A DNA stretch of 56,777 bases, from NCBI GenBank assembly GCA_000467715.1, contig AJFK01001049.1, positions 1-56,777 on the forward strand. The letters run 5' to 3'. This document shows positions 10,635 through 21,586 of this stretch, in pieces. The number at the start of each line of letters is the position of its first letter. Positions within the stretch are counted from its first letter, which is position 1. The notes below the pieces were generated by a model that had not been told where the DNA came from, made no database searches, and was given only the letters and a program-made list of their open reading frames with translations. Origin of the DNA: Hysterium pulicare CBS 123377. Lineage: Eukaryota; Ascomycota; Dothideomycetes; Hysteriales; Hysteriaceae. Made by a program: the position numbers and the translations under genes.

Positions 10635-12009
10635 TCAATCCAAAAACCACTTCGGCACCTCCGGGCCCCAAACCGCCAAACTCTCATCGCCCGCCTCTCC
10701 CCACCCAACCGGCGTATCTTCATTTACCAAATCCCCATCCGCATAATGCTCGATCATATTGCCCGTAGTATCCCACCAATAATCGAAAATCTGGCTTCCA
10801 AGAATGTGCCTACCCACTCCCCACACACTCTTATATCCCTTGTTGGCCAACCACTCGTGCCCGAGGTTCTGCGAGTCGAAGTCGTGCACCTCGAACGAGC
10901 AGTGATGAACGTGACCGGTGGGGTTTTGCGACATGAAGAAGGTGTGGTGGTCGGTGTATTTGGGCCCAATGTCGATGTGGAGGAAGGCGGCTACGTCGGT
11001 GCGGGAGGTTTCGCCCTCGGGGGTTACGCAGAGGAAGTCGGTGGGTGCGAAGTTGAAGGTTTCCGTGTACCATTTTAGTTGCTTGGGGAAGGATTGGACA
11101 CAGAGGCCGTAATGACCAAGCTATTATCCACTCTTTAGCAAAGGCTTGCAGTATTGCAGAGGGAAAGTTACGTACTTTATGCACAGCAGCCGGTCCTGGC
11201 TTGAACCGCTGGAACTTCGCCACCCTTGGCTTCTCGGCCTCATAGTTTGTCTGGAGAATTTCTGGCATTGAGCCGGCAGGTGCGGGGTTTTGACCATACA
11301 TCAAGTTGACCGGAAAGCCTTCTGGATCCGTCAATGTCACCATGTGGCCGCCACCTGGTGCATCTTCCATTTCCTCGATCTGGGTTGCGCCCGGAACTTT
11401 GGTAGCCCTGCAAAGATGTAAGTTCTTATCCTCAAAGTCAATGTATATCCTGTTAGAGTATTTCGTACTTTTCCAGCTCCGCATAGCTCTCAACTTCAAA
11501 TGTGCCACCCAAGAATTTCTTCGGTCCCTGCTGTGCATAATACACATACTGGTCCGATCCATAGCCTTTGTACCATCTCTGGGTTTCTGTCTTCTTTGTG
11601 ACCGACATTCCAAAATCTTTCATCCGTCAGCTGTCTGCCATAGATGCAGGAAGTTGTCTTCCGGCCCACCTCTCAAGAACGTTGTGATCTCCGCCAGATC
11701 AGGGTGCTGATATCGCATATGTGCGACTCTGACCAACTTGATCTGCGCATCTTTGTTGATACCGGCTCGTTGTCGCCATTCTGATAGTGTGCATCGATCA
11801 CCGCTCACGGCTTTGTCTTGAGGTAGAGACGTGCCGCGATTGGGGGAGGTTTCGCGACTGGGGTTCTATACATTGTATTCCAAGGTTACTACTTGAGAAC
11901 AATATCTATGAAGGGCTAATATGATGTTGATGCTATGAAATATAAAACTGCCTATGTGGGGCATTCATACCTTAGGTGTTAGTTTCTCGTTGAAGTCTTC
12001 GAATGCCAT
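10635..12009 (-). CDS. VOC-superfamily extradiol dioxygenase-like protein
   Basis: Resembles 2,3-dihydroxybiphenyl/catechol 2,3-dioxygenases, which cleave aromatic rings next to a catechol using Fe(II). Exons 12009-11971, 11865-11670, 11616-11469, 11407-11176 and 11120-10635 join in frame to 366 aa. Two glyoxalase/VOC modules are visible: about residues 60-165 (VRVAHMRYQHPDL to GFPVNLMYG) and about 205-335. The second carries what looks like the 2-His-1-carboxylate metal site: H208 (LGHYGL), H278 (VHHCSFEV) and E329 (MIEHYADGD). A catalytic role is therefore plausible, probably in catabolism of phenolics, but the substrate is not shown. No signal peptide is seen, so it is probably cytosolic. 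The neighbours do not form an aromatic degradation cluster. Confidence 0.9.
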
Positions 12010-12372
12010 AATGAACGATGTGATTTATTAGATTGGAACCTATCGGAGAGATGAAGAGGAAGAATTGTATTGCGAGACATCCTGTGCTACGGCTTTTGGG
12101 GTGGCCAAAAATGATACGTCAATGATTAATGTGGGGTCGTGATACCAGTGTGGTGGAGTTGATTGCCGAAGGTCTCATGTGGGGACCGCAACAAGTCCGG
12201 TTCACTCGGCCGAGTCAGCCCTAATATCTATCCAGAAGTAAACTTCTTATAGGTGATTATCGAGCAAATGAAAATAGTTTCGTATGTTTGATATTATCGT
12301 TATAGGACGTGATATATGATAGTGTTATTGACATTAGATATATTATCCTTACATTGGATCTTTAATAGTTCC
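12010..12372. other. Intergenic, promoter of the dioxygenase-like gene
   Basis: 363 bp between the VOC gene start and the S1/P1 nuclease stop, both minus strand. The part nearest the nuclease (about 12220-12370) is AT-rich with several TATA-like runs. No other feature was seen. Confidence 0.5.
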
Positions 12373-13434
12373 TCAAGCACCTTCGTCAGGACCACCAACC
12401 CAACTAGGGTTCGTCCTCAAAATCACTTGTCTATCCTTCTTGTAGTCGCCGTGGACGAGCTTGTTCAACCAAGTCCCCAATCGTAGCGCGGCTTTACTGA
12501 CTTGCAACTCGACAATTGGATAAGCTCCCTCGGCATATCCGCTGGTAACGAGATCCGTGTTGTTGAAGATCTGGCTATAGACGTAGTCGCAGGTCCAGGC
12601 ATTGCTTTCACGAGCCCACGTCAACGCGCATTCAACCGGTGTGGACGGATCGCTGCACTTAAGCCACTCTGATGTGGGCACGTAAAATTCGTCTTTTTGG
12701 ATGCGGGACACAAGATCTGTCATGAAGGGGCTAGCGATTGAGAGATTCGAGAATTTTGAGACACCTGCGTCTTCGTAGATTATATAGCCGTCCCACACCT
12801 GAACATATTAGCCTTGCTAGTATATGCGTAATAGCACACAGGATACTCACGGCGTGAAGTTCGGTCGAATGATTACCGAAGGTGACATTGAAGAAATTGC
12901 CTCCAGCCGCAATACCAGACGCGTGAAGCGGCTGAGTTATATCGCCCAAGAAGTGGGAAACCCATTTCAACGCGTATGAACAAGTCAGATTTGTTCCTCC
13001 ACTCAAGCTTCCACTCTTCGCAGCAGCAATGCACCCTTTCAAGATTTGTGTTTGGTTGGCAATTGCGGACACCACGCATCCGCCCTTCGTACAATCCCTG
13101 TTGTAGTAAATGTTGCAGAGGGCAGGCGGATTGTCGCTGGCATCAATCCAATGCCATTGGTATGAGAAGCCTCCTTCCTTGGTATGCGCGTATGAATCTG
13201 CCCATGCTGCAGCGCGTCCAATTGACCCGTTATACTGCGGTTCGAGGATGCGTTGAAGTACGTCGGTTGTATAAGGCGTCAGGAATTTCTCCGCCATGAA
13301 TCCGATCTGATTATGGACTATTCGCTTTGTTAACGGCACCAATCAAGTTCTCAGAAGGATCATCTACCATCAGTATTCCAAGCTGCTGCCACGGCTAGCA
13401 GCAAGCTGCCGGAGGTAATGTTGTGAATGCGCAT
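12373..13434 (-). CDS. Secreted S1/P1-type zinc nuclease
   Basis: Secreted zinc-dependent nuclease that cuts single-stranded DNA/RNA and has 3'-nucleotidase activity in characterised relatives. Exons 13434-13368, 13317-12851 and 12798-12373 join in frame to 319 aa. Residues 1-18 form a signal peptide ending LLAVAAA. Cleavage before W19 gives the Trp N-terminus that the family needs for zinc binding. Further ligand positions are visible: H24 (WNTDVH), RAAAWADSYAH, YQWHWID, HFLGDITQPLH and STELHAVWD. The short first exon and its junction are supported by restoring W-x4-H exactly. Several Asn-x-Ser/Thr sites (NQT, NLT, NVT, NHS) fit a glycosylated secreted enzyme. Length agrees with the family's ~270-320. 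Confidence 0.93.
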
Positions 13435-15187
13435 TGTCAATTAAAGGTCGTGTTTACAGCGCAAAGCTATTCGACAAGGATGGCCTTTGCCATTATTTGT
13501 ATGCCTGCGAAAACCGGGAAACTGGCAAACTCATCGCAGCGCAGATCAAGCACACGACCACTTTCCCCATTGAAATTATGTCAGGGCGAGGCAATTGGCC
13601 AATGAGCCACAAAGTGTTCGCTGTAGGTTGAGCTTATCTCGGAGGGCGGCGATGCAGGACCTCAGCAGCTTGGGACCTGACTATTGTGGTCAAGGCCAAC
13701 TGAGCCACTATTCGATAAGACAATAAGGCGATGCTGAATAACGATATGAGGTCAGGTTATGGACAAAAGAAGGGACGAAAGTGCCGTAAATGCCGTGGAG
13801 CCCTAATGAAGATTACATGCTTCCACATTTAGGAAAATACCTAGGTACCTACCTAGGTATCCTCAGGAATCGTTCACGTGATCTTGAATAATCTAAGGGA
13901 CGCTCAGACTCCGCTATAAACCGATAATGAATTTTTAATCTCAGGTCTACTTAAAATGCTCCTGTCTCGAGAGTATTGTATAAAATTTAACACATCTGAT
14001 TATCTAAGACAAGTCCGTCTCTAGCAACCGAATAATAGCATAGAATATCCTGTCCATGCTTAGTCAAGCATACAAGTATGCATAGATGCCATGCTACTCC
14101 AACCAAGTTGAAGCTCGTTCTCGGTCGGGGCGGTGACATAGTCCGGACTGTCTGATTGGAAGGCCTATTCCGAGCACCTCGGCGGATTGCCGACATATCG
14201 ACTTTCATTGAATTGAGGCGAAGTCTCAAATCAGAGTAAATGCCCAATCTGAACCTGGCAAGCTGTTGATGCGACGCAGGTGGTCCCGCGCCCTGAAATC
14301 CGGATAGTATTTCCAACAACGTCGCATGACATCGAACAGGAGTTCGAGGCTTTTTGCGAGTTCTAAAATGCAAGATATATCGTTGGGCGAAGGGAGGCGC
14401 GATACATCGCCGTGTGCGAGGGCACGCCCACTGGAGGACTGTTGAAGAAGGAATGCCAGGTGTTCTATTACAGAGCCAAAAAGTCGAGGAGGCTATGCAC
14501 ATTGTTAGCCCCTTAACAAAGTTGTAGACTTAGATACCATTTTTCCAGTCCTTTTGAGTGACCAAGAACATTTCCAAAGAGGAGAAGATTTGGACTGAAT
14601 GGAATGCCATCAACAACGATATCTGCCGTCTTGAAGATCAGGGTTGAGTTTAGAGTGGATGTTACTTTGCTGATGTATCAGCGGGATCTAAGACTTATCG
14701 ATGCATGTTGAAAACGGTATGTGTAAGATGTTGGTGATGAAGGCATGCACGGGCGCAGAAATAGTGGTCGTGCCCCTGAAATGCCAAGAAAATATGCGCA
14801 CGCATAAGTTTGGACTTCCGAGAGTTTGGCCATGGCTAATCCTCATTGCTAACATGTCATTTACCCTTCACTTCGCATCGATGCTCTATCAATGCCATAT
14901 CTCTTCTTTGCCCTCTGCGGGCTGTTGTGAGAGCGTAAAGTGCATACTCTTGGTCACGGTTCTTGGAACTCGACGTTCATGAAGATATGTAACGTTCCTG
15001 TCGCCAGCTTTCTGCTTCCTCATTCCCTATTCTGGACGCCTAGCCTTCTTGTCGGCCACTCTTTCGTGCCTTTTTGCCCATGAGTCCGAAGAAAGGAATC
15101 AGAAATCCGGTACTTAATCGCTCTCTCCGACCAAACTTCATCCATATCTAAACTGTTCCACAATTAATCCATATCCCCAACCTCGTC
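13435..15187. other. Intergenic, 1.75 kb without a recognisable gene
   Basis: Promoter region of the nuclease gene on one side and of the glycosyltransferase gene on the other (divergent). A 171-codon minus-strand frame (13987-14502) has no recognisable domain and biased Arg/Pro/Cys composition; an alternative frame is broken by stops. I do not call it a gene. Confidence 0.5.
13839..13862. repeat. CCTAGGTA palindromic repeat
   Basis: Two ACCTAGGTA units separated by a CCT spacer form a near-perfect palindrome. Such CTAGGTA runs are scattered through Pezizomycotina promoters; here it lies in the divergent region between the nuclease and the glycosyltransferase. No function can be assigned. 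Confidence 0.6.
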
Positions 15188-16564
15188 ATGACTCGACGAA
15201 ATACTCTTTTGCGATTGGCCATGTTGGCCATATCTATTACCTTTCTCATAGTTTACTCCACAGGAACAAGTTCATCTTCACTCATTCCCACCCCCTCCAA
15301 CTTCAAGGGCAGATTTTCCAAGGGTGTAACGTGCCCACAATCCGACCTAGCCAAAGACATTTTACTGGTAATGAGGACGGGAGCCACTGAATCTCGAGAG
15401 AAATTGCCTGTCCATTTACGCACCACCCTACAGTGTGCTCCTTATCATATCATTTACTCAGACCTGGATGAAAAAATTGACAAGCACCACGTGCACAACG
15501 TTTTGAAAGACATCGATGAAAATATCAAAAGCCAACACCCAGACTTCGAGCTCTACGACTATCTCCAAAAGCGCGGGCGCAAGGGTCTTGAAAGTCAGAA
15601 ACTACTTGGGCCGCAATCTGAAACTGGATCTGGTGGACAGCTCAATTTGAAGAATGCCGGATGGAGACTCGACAAATGGAAGTTCTTACCCATGGTGGAG
15701 CAAGCTTATCGTCATCAACCGCAAGCGAAGTGGTTTGTCTTCATCGAGCCTGACACATACCTTTCATGGCCAAACCTCCTAGAATATCTCAACAGCTTTG
15801 ATTCCAGTAAACCGTATTATTTAGGGAAGCACATGTACATTGATGGCGTCCAGTTTGGATATGGAGGCGCAGGGTTCGTTCTCTCAAATCCTGCGATTAA
15901 GAAGGTTACAGAGCATCGTGCTGTGCGGGTCAAAGAGTACGATAATCTAACTGCGCATCATGTAGCCGGCGACTGTGTGTTAGGGAAAGCCTTGCTCGAT
16001 GTGGATATACCATTGTTCAGAACCTTCCCACACTTCCAAGGAGACCCGCCCGCAACACTGGACCCAAAGACTACGAAGATGGATAGGGCTATTTGGTGTT
16101 TTCCTGCTGTAACATTCCATCATTTGACTCCAATCGAAATCGAACAGCTGTGGAAATTTGAGCAAGATTGGTTCAAACGGCGTTCCGGCCTTTTGCGGTA
16201 CAGAGATATCTTCAAAGAATACATACAGCCAAAGTTAGAAGCGGACCAAAACAGCTGGGATAACCTGTCGAAGGACACGGAGTACAACGAGAACGTACGA
16301 TCTGATCAGTATACGCAACCTGAAAGAGATGCCCCACTATCTTTTGAACATTGTCGAGCAGTGTGTGAAACCAAAAAGGATTGCTTACAGTATTTGTATT
16401 CCCCCAAGAAGTGTAGGATCTCAACTACAGTCAAGTTGGGATATGCGAAGCCAGGCGAGGATATCCAATCTGGCTGGGTGGTGAATAGGATTGAATCCTT
16501 GTTTCACGAACTGGATGAGGCTTGTGGTATAGGGGACTGGTACCTTCCACAATCAATAGCCTAA
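15188..16564 (+). CDS. GT31-like Golgi glycosyltransferase with PAN-like C-terminus
   Basis: Single-exon gene, 458 aa. A short cytosolic N-terminus and one transmembrane segment (about residues 8-25, LAMLAISITFLIVY) make it a type II membrane protein, as for Golgi transferases. The central domain contains NAGWRLDKWKFLPMV, then FIEPDTYLSWPNL with the E-P-D-T stretch in the place of the DxD metal site, then YYLGKHMYIDGVQFGYGGAG and HHVAGDCVLGKAL. This pattern is typical of fungal proteins labelled glycosyltransferase family 31. The C-terminal ~90 residues contain a Cys cluster (CRAVCETKKDCLQY, KKCRI) resembling a PAN/Apple module. Substrate is unknown. A decayed copy of the 3' end of this gene lies 370 bp further on (16763-16920). 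Confidence 0.88.
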   Translation: MTRRNTLLRLAMLAISITFLIVYSTGTSSSSLIPTPSNFKGRFSKGVTCPQSDLAKDILLVMRTGATESREKLPVHLRTTLQCAPYHIIYSDLDEKIDKHHVHNVLKDIDENIKSQHPDFELYDYLQKRGRKGLESQKLLGPQSETGSGGQLNLKNAGWRLDKWKFLPMVEQAYRHQPQAKWFVFIEPDTYLSWPNLLEYLNSFDSSKPYYLGKHMYIDGVQFGYGGAGFVLSNPAIKKVTEHRAVRVKEYDNLTAHHVAGDCVLGKALLDVDIPLFRTFPHFQGDPPATLDPKTTKMDRAIWCFPAVTFHHLTPIEIEQLWKFEQDWFKRRSGLLRYRDIFKEYIQPKLEADQNSWDNLSKDTEYNENVRSDQYTQPERDAPLSFEHCRAVCETKKDCLQYLYSPKKCRISTTVKLGYAKPGEDIQSGWVVNRIESLFHELDEACGIGDWYLPQSIA

Positions 16565-16762
16565 GAGCTTGAAAAACTTTACATCGACAACATTGAAGTC
16601 GACTTAAGGTAAATCAACATCATTGTATGAAAGCAGACTCAGCGCTGATTAGTTCAGGGGCAACGAAGCTCGGTATTAGGCGATGGGACCTTGAGTACTA
16701 CACTTGATTATCTTTGAGTACCGTTGAGCCGTTTATGAGAGTACAAAATCCCGCATACAATG

Positions 16763-16920
16763 ATGATACCCTTCCAAGAAGCGTCTCATTTCGAATACAG
16801 TCGAATCTGCGTACGCGGAGCCTAATGATAACATACAATCTGATTGAATGACGAATAGGACTGAGTTCTTACATAACGAACTAAATAAGGGTTGCGGTAT
16901 AGGTGATTGGTGTTTACCAT
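16763..16920 (+). pseudogene. Relic duplicate of the glycosyltransferase 3' end
   Basis: Collinear without gaps with 16393-16550 of the preceding gene at a constant offset of 370 bp. Over 16781-16910 I count about 87 of 130 identical bases, and about 30 of the 43 differences are transitions. Translated pieces read NRTEFLHNELNKGCGIGDW against NRIESLFHELDEACGIGDW in the parent. The frame is interrupted by stops and no start or upstream domain remains. It may be the end of an old tandem duplicate, with mutation compatible with RIP plus later drift. Confidence 0.85.
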
Positions 16921-18846
16921 ATGGATTCTATACTTTAAGGTGTAGAATAGTGTTGACCATTTTGAGGGGTGTTGAGGTGCTCAAACAGTTAATGACAGTC
17001 GAAGGTGAGAGTTGTGATAATACCTCCTGGGAGAAACAGAGCTAATCCCTTCCAGCCAATTTTCAAGGCCTCTGCTACCGCTAAATGATCAATCGTTTCT
17101 CACCCTCACATTGAAACGTTCCGTACTTTCTTGCTCTTAGAATTGGAACATTTGTGATCAGACACTGCACACTACTTTACCTCACCACTTCCGATCCATC
17201 GTACTACCTATAATGCAGCATTCCTGCAAGGCTCCTTCTGCATTCCGACCCCGGCTTTCCGAACCCTAGCGCGTGGTACGAAGTACTGCATGGTTAGATT
17301 AGTGTGATTCCGCGGACGCTCTACGTTCTCTCCCTCAATATCAACTCAAGTTCCGCAACACGTCAATTTCTAGAGTTAGGCATATTGTCTGATCGCGTCC
17401 CTACTCTCCATATAATCGGTCCTCCTCCCACTTTCTCCAGTACTATCACCAAAGCTCCCTTCTTCCGCGTCCCATAGTTAAGCGGAGACGTACCTATCCT
17501 AACCCACGTGCATGGGGCTGAAACTTTGTGTAGTCTTTAAATGCAAGGATCCGAGGAAGTCGTAGTACGATGTATACATGCATGCACGGTTGCTGTATCT
17601 ACAGGGCTGAACGGAAAGTGGGGAATGAGTTGATCTTGTTGGTTCCACAAGATGTCTGAGTGTTCATTAGCGATAGGTAATGGAGACAATTACCTGGATA
17701 CAATATACGCTGTTGGGGTCGAGGTTGAGGCCATAGTAATATCGTTAGAGGTAGATCTCTAAAGTCGTAAAGAGATACCTATGGGCCTATGCCTACCAAC
17801 TTCGTATATTTCAACATCCCATACCTCCATAAACTAGAAACTCCACGTCTCAATTTCCATTCCCCACCTTTCCCTTCGCCTTCCACCCGCCCTCCTGCAG
17901 TCCTTCAAATGCAAAACTGTGCCGTCCCTTGAGTAGTCCCCTTCGCTTAGCCTCCAATACCGTTCCACATTCCGCCTCCCAATTTCATTAGCCAATAAGA
18001 TAAGCCAGCAACTCTGGTTCGTGCCACCATTCATGCACGGCACCCGCAGCTTTTGTGAATCACGTACATGAAAGGAATATTGCCTATCCACCATGGCCTC
18101 CTCCGCACATGGCAGTCGGTCCGTTTGCTAAACAGTGCCCGCTAGCGTAACTTTAATAGAACCTCCCTGCCTTTGCCGTCGAGGCTGATTGGAATGCGGG
18201 GAAGGGGAATGGGAAGGCGGCTACTTACTGCGCGCTAGAAAGAATGAAATTGCGTCTACGGAGATGTGCGTGAGATTCTCGGAAATGTGCATCTGGAGGC
18301 TGGTCAGTTATGCAGTTGCCTCCGCTGAGCATGCGTATGGCAAGCACACAGTAGACACAGGGAAGGCACAGCACATGTGAGCTAAGGGGCTCCGGACCCA
18401 AACCCAATGACTCTCAGTATCGTCAGTATAGAGAATTCAATAGCCTTTGGTTTATTTATGTACACTATATACAAATCCATGCTGCAGAGCACTTTCTCCT
18501 TGTAAAGGTGTTTCACGTAGATCTCTTGCTGGCAAGGCCGGCCTTACAACCGGAAACAGCTGGCCACCCCCTACCCGAGGCTCCCTTCCAAGAAGCATGC
18601 TATAATCTTGCTTGGATGCTACAGCCTTCAAGAGGGGGTAGCTGGCTTCGACCACAGTCACCAGTCTTGGGGTCCAAGCAACGTAAGAGACCTCTTCTTA
18701 CGTGCCACCCCTTTCGTAGCAGAACCATCCACAACGCTATGCCCCTTGGAGAGTGCTCCTTCTCCGATAATCCTCTTATGTCGAGCTGCGACGTGAAGTC
18801 AACGGGTGATGGTAGGCGATGAAAGGCCTCATTAAAAGAAAGGTTT
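16921..18846. other. Intergenic, no recognisable gene
   Basis: About 1.9 kb downstream of the relic duplicate and of the DUF6594 gene (convergent). An 86-codon minus-strand frame (17834-18094) and several frames at 18450-18830 show nothing recognisable. Confidence 0.5.
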
Positions 18847-20315
18847 TCAACTTTTGCCCTCCTGTATTATTGAAAGATTGGTTGTGTTCGCAAGAAAAGC
18901 GACAAGAACCGCACAATACCTATAAGTCGTTAGCATCTCAGAAAAGGGTACCATCGAAATACGTGTTACTAGGAATTAAGGTCATGGACTCACGCTGCTG
19001 TTGCAGTAAAAAGATCCGTGTTTCTTGGCCTAGCGGTGACGGCGATCGCGATAGGGAAAAGGAAACAGAAGAATATGACGACTGCTATTTTGGAGCCGTC
19101 AGAGCAAGAAGAGAGAAACAAGATACCAAGAGGTATTCCGATCAAGGCTACAGCGACTATGATGACCACTATTCGCGCTAGGATTGCGACTTTCGTTCGA
19201 TCGCGCAGTCGTGCGACGTAAATATCTGAGGTCTTGGCTTTCTGCGAGTCCGTCGTGAAGAAATTCTTCAGGAACTTGTTGTCAGCATGTGAGCCTTGCT
19301 ACGGAACGTCTGCGTACCTTGATCCATTCGAAAGGGCTTCTGGCAATCAACTCCTCCAGTATTGCTTGTAGAGGAGAGTCTTGCTCATCGCTCAGAACGA
19401 CAAAATCATCTCGAACGCTGAGATACTTCGTTTCCGAGCGAACGATGGGCTTGTTGTTCCAGAGGTAATTCACCACGCTTCGATAGTTACGAGGAGTTGG
19501 TTGCTGCATCATCATTGACCGACGCTCACGTTCAAGAAGTGCATCTATTTGGGTAAGAAATTAGATATTATTTAGAAGCTCGATCATCATTTTAACCTAC
19601 CATAATGCTTCAATCTTTGCTCAATTTCATCTAGGAGCTTCCCGCGATCTGATTCCGCATCTGATTCGTCTCTGCGGATGGATTGTATTCGATATTTCTT
19701 GTTCTCGAAATCTTCATCATCCATCTTGTTTAGCTTTTCTTCCAACACCACTAATTGGTGCTGACGATGGATCACGAGTCGGTTCCGAAGGGTCCCAAAA
19801 CGCCGATATACCCGGAAATTGGGGTCGCTGTTTAAAACGGCGGCGAACTGGGGATATCCCAATTTGTATCTATCAACTAGCTCTAGGGTAAGTTTTCCCT
19901 CTTGGTCTGCGACTGTGATATACTTACTAGATTCATATTCTAAACCTTTGTAACGCTCATCAGCATTCCAACCCTCACGTTTCGGCCACAGCCCATAAAT
20001 ACCCCGGCCAATTCGTGAATGAGTGATGAGCTCCAGGAGATCTACTGGTAAGAGCTTCGTGCGGTTACTTATGCCTAGACGAGTTAGCTTTTCTAAATTA
20101 TAATGAATTATACTCATCATCATACATTGTATCGTAGGGGTATGTCCCATCTCACTGGACGGAGTAGTGTCTTGTGCATCGGTTGAGGCCGTTGCAGGAG
20201 ATCTGGTATCTTCTAGTTCTAGTCCATTATCGGCCACTGTATTCCCAGTGCGTTCGTTTCTACGCCTGAACATTGGAAGGTAAACTCGTTCTGGTCTACG
20301 CGGCGATTCTGCCAT
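18847..20315 (-). CDS. DUF6594 family membrane protein
   Basis: Uncharacterised fungal family with a helical N-terminal domain and C-terminal transmembrane helices. Exons 20315-19601, 19544-19318, 19274-18994 and 18919-18847 join in frame to 431 aa. The DUF6594 start is clear at GYPQFAAVLNSDPNFRVYRRF (positions about 19785-19855), followed by NRLVIHRQHQLVVLEEKL. The C-terminus has hydrophobic segments ARIVVIIVAVALIGIPLGI, IAVVIFFCFLFPIAIA and LFTATAAYCAVLVAFLA, the usual three-helix ending. The last junction (18994 to 18919) restores ATAAYCAVLV, which supports it. The start is uncertain: the frame is open up to 20618, but the Met at 20315 opens a hydrophilic N-terminus (MAESPRRPERV) and the 101 codons above it look like leader. 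Many DUF6594 genes sit in accessory regions. Confidence 0.86.
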
Positions 20316-21586
20316 TGTGCAGTTAGTACAGCTGATACGATTTGAGTGATATAGCCGGTAGAATACCTTTATTTTACTCGGTAAGTCTAATGCTACTGCA
20401 AAGAAAGCCTCACAGTGCTGAATTCTCGCGATTGGAGCCACGCAACAAGGCAACTGAAGGATTGCAAGAACAAAAGCTGCAAGACCAGTAAACGGGGTTG
20501 GTATGGCTGAATGTTTTATATCGGACGCAATGCCACCCGCCATGAAATCTCTGCAGGGCGGAATAAGGTGCATATTGGTCGCCTCATTAGTGCATAGCAC
20601 GACACTCCTTGCTCGCACGGATCTGTCTGTAGGCAGGCGGTTGGGACGGCGATCAGCTTCGGCAGAGCCTCTCGATCGCGAGTGATGGCGAGACGCCGTC
20701 CATCCTCTACCCTAGCCGTGTGCTTGTGTAACGAAGATGATGTTTGCCTGATTGTTATACCGGGCCGAGTGTTGGGCGGCAACGGTGAAATTTCAGGAAT
20801 TGAAGGAGGGATGCAGAGGAATTCTGGGTTGGACCAGGCATAGGCAGTAACTAACCAACCAATCCTATGACATTAACGCCCGGAAAAATAATGACGCGTC
20901 CGGTGATCATTCGTGCATGAACGGGAGTTCGCGGGACTAATCACACAGTGGAAACGCCTTGATGGGCGACAAATGAAATGGGCTGAATGTTCTAATGAGC
21001 CTGCATTCTTGCTTTGATTGGCATTATAATATTTTTGTGGCGTATATGCCGATTTGAAAAGCGACTCGCCTTCATTCCGAGGGTTCGTTTAGAATAGTCG
21101 TCGCTCAAGTGGGTGACAAAAATATGTGAAGCAAAATCCTGATGTTTACAATGAGACTGGCAAGCTGCTGAGACTTTCCATGCCCATGCTTGCGTGCTTG
21201 CCCCGTCGTATTCTAGCGTATTCGCGTTCTGGGAATGAAGAGTCTCACCAGTTCTGCAATATTGCGTACACCATACACGTAATCGATGATCTTCTGCGGC
21301 GCTCGCTGACTACATGCTAAATGTGTCTCACAATATGATAGTATAGAAGAACGAAAATCGGAATACAGTCGTACTTGGTACTCGGCCCATTCCTTCGGCG
21401 TCCGCAACGGAAAGCATCTGAGGAACGGAGCACAACTCACAAAGCTTAAAGAGCAATGTTGTCAAGGAACTTCTTGGGTGTTTTCGAAAGTATATAACGT
21501 TGTGGACGTCTACGGAATCTGTCCATCTCACTCCTAAGGCCGCCATCTCGTTTGCGTGTGATCTAAGGCCACTGACTTTTCAAAGT
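20316..21586. other. Intergenic between the DUF6594 gene and the small split gene
   Basis: Upstream region of the DUF6594 gene and 3' flank of the small gene, both minus strand. Minus frames at 21213-21440 and 21328-21546 overlap each other and show no family; coding is not supported. Confidence 0.45.

Noticed and set aside
7764-13434. Maf, GNAT, dioxygenase-like and nuclease genes as one biosynthetic or defence cluster
   Set aside because: Orientations are mixed, there is no backbone synthase, transporter or regulator among them, and their known roles do not connect.
13987-14502. 171-codon minus-strand frame in the nuclease-glycosyltransferase gap
   Set aside because: No recognisable domain, odd composition, and an alternative frame over the same bases looks equally protein-like but contains stops.
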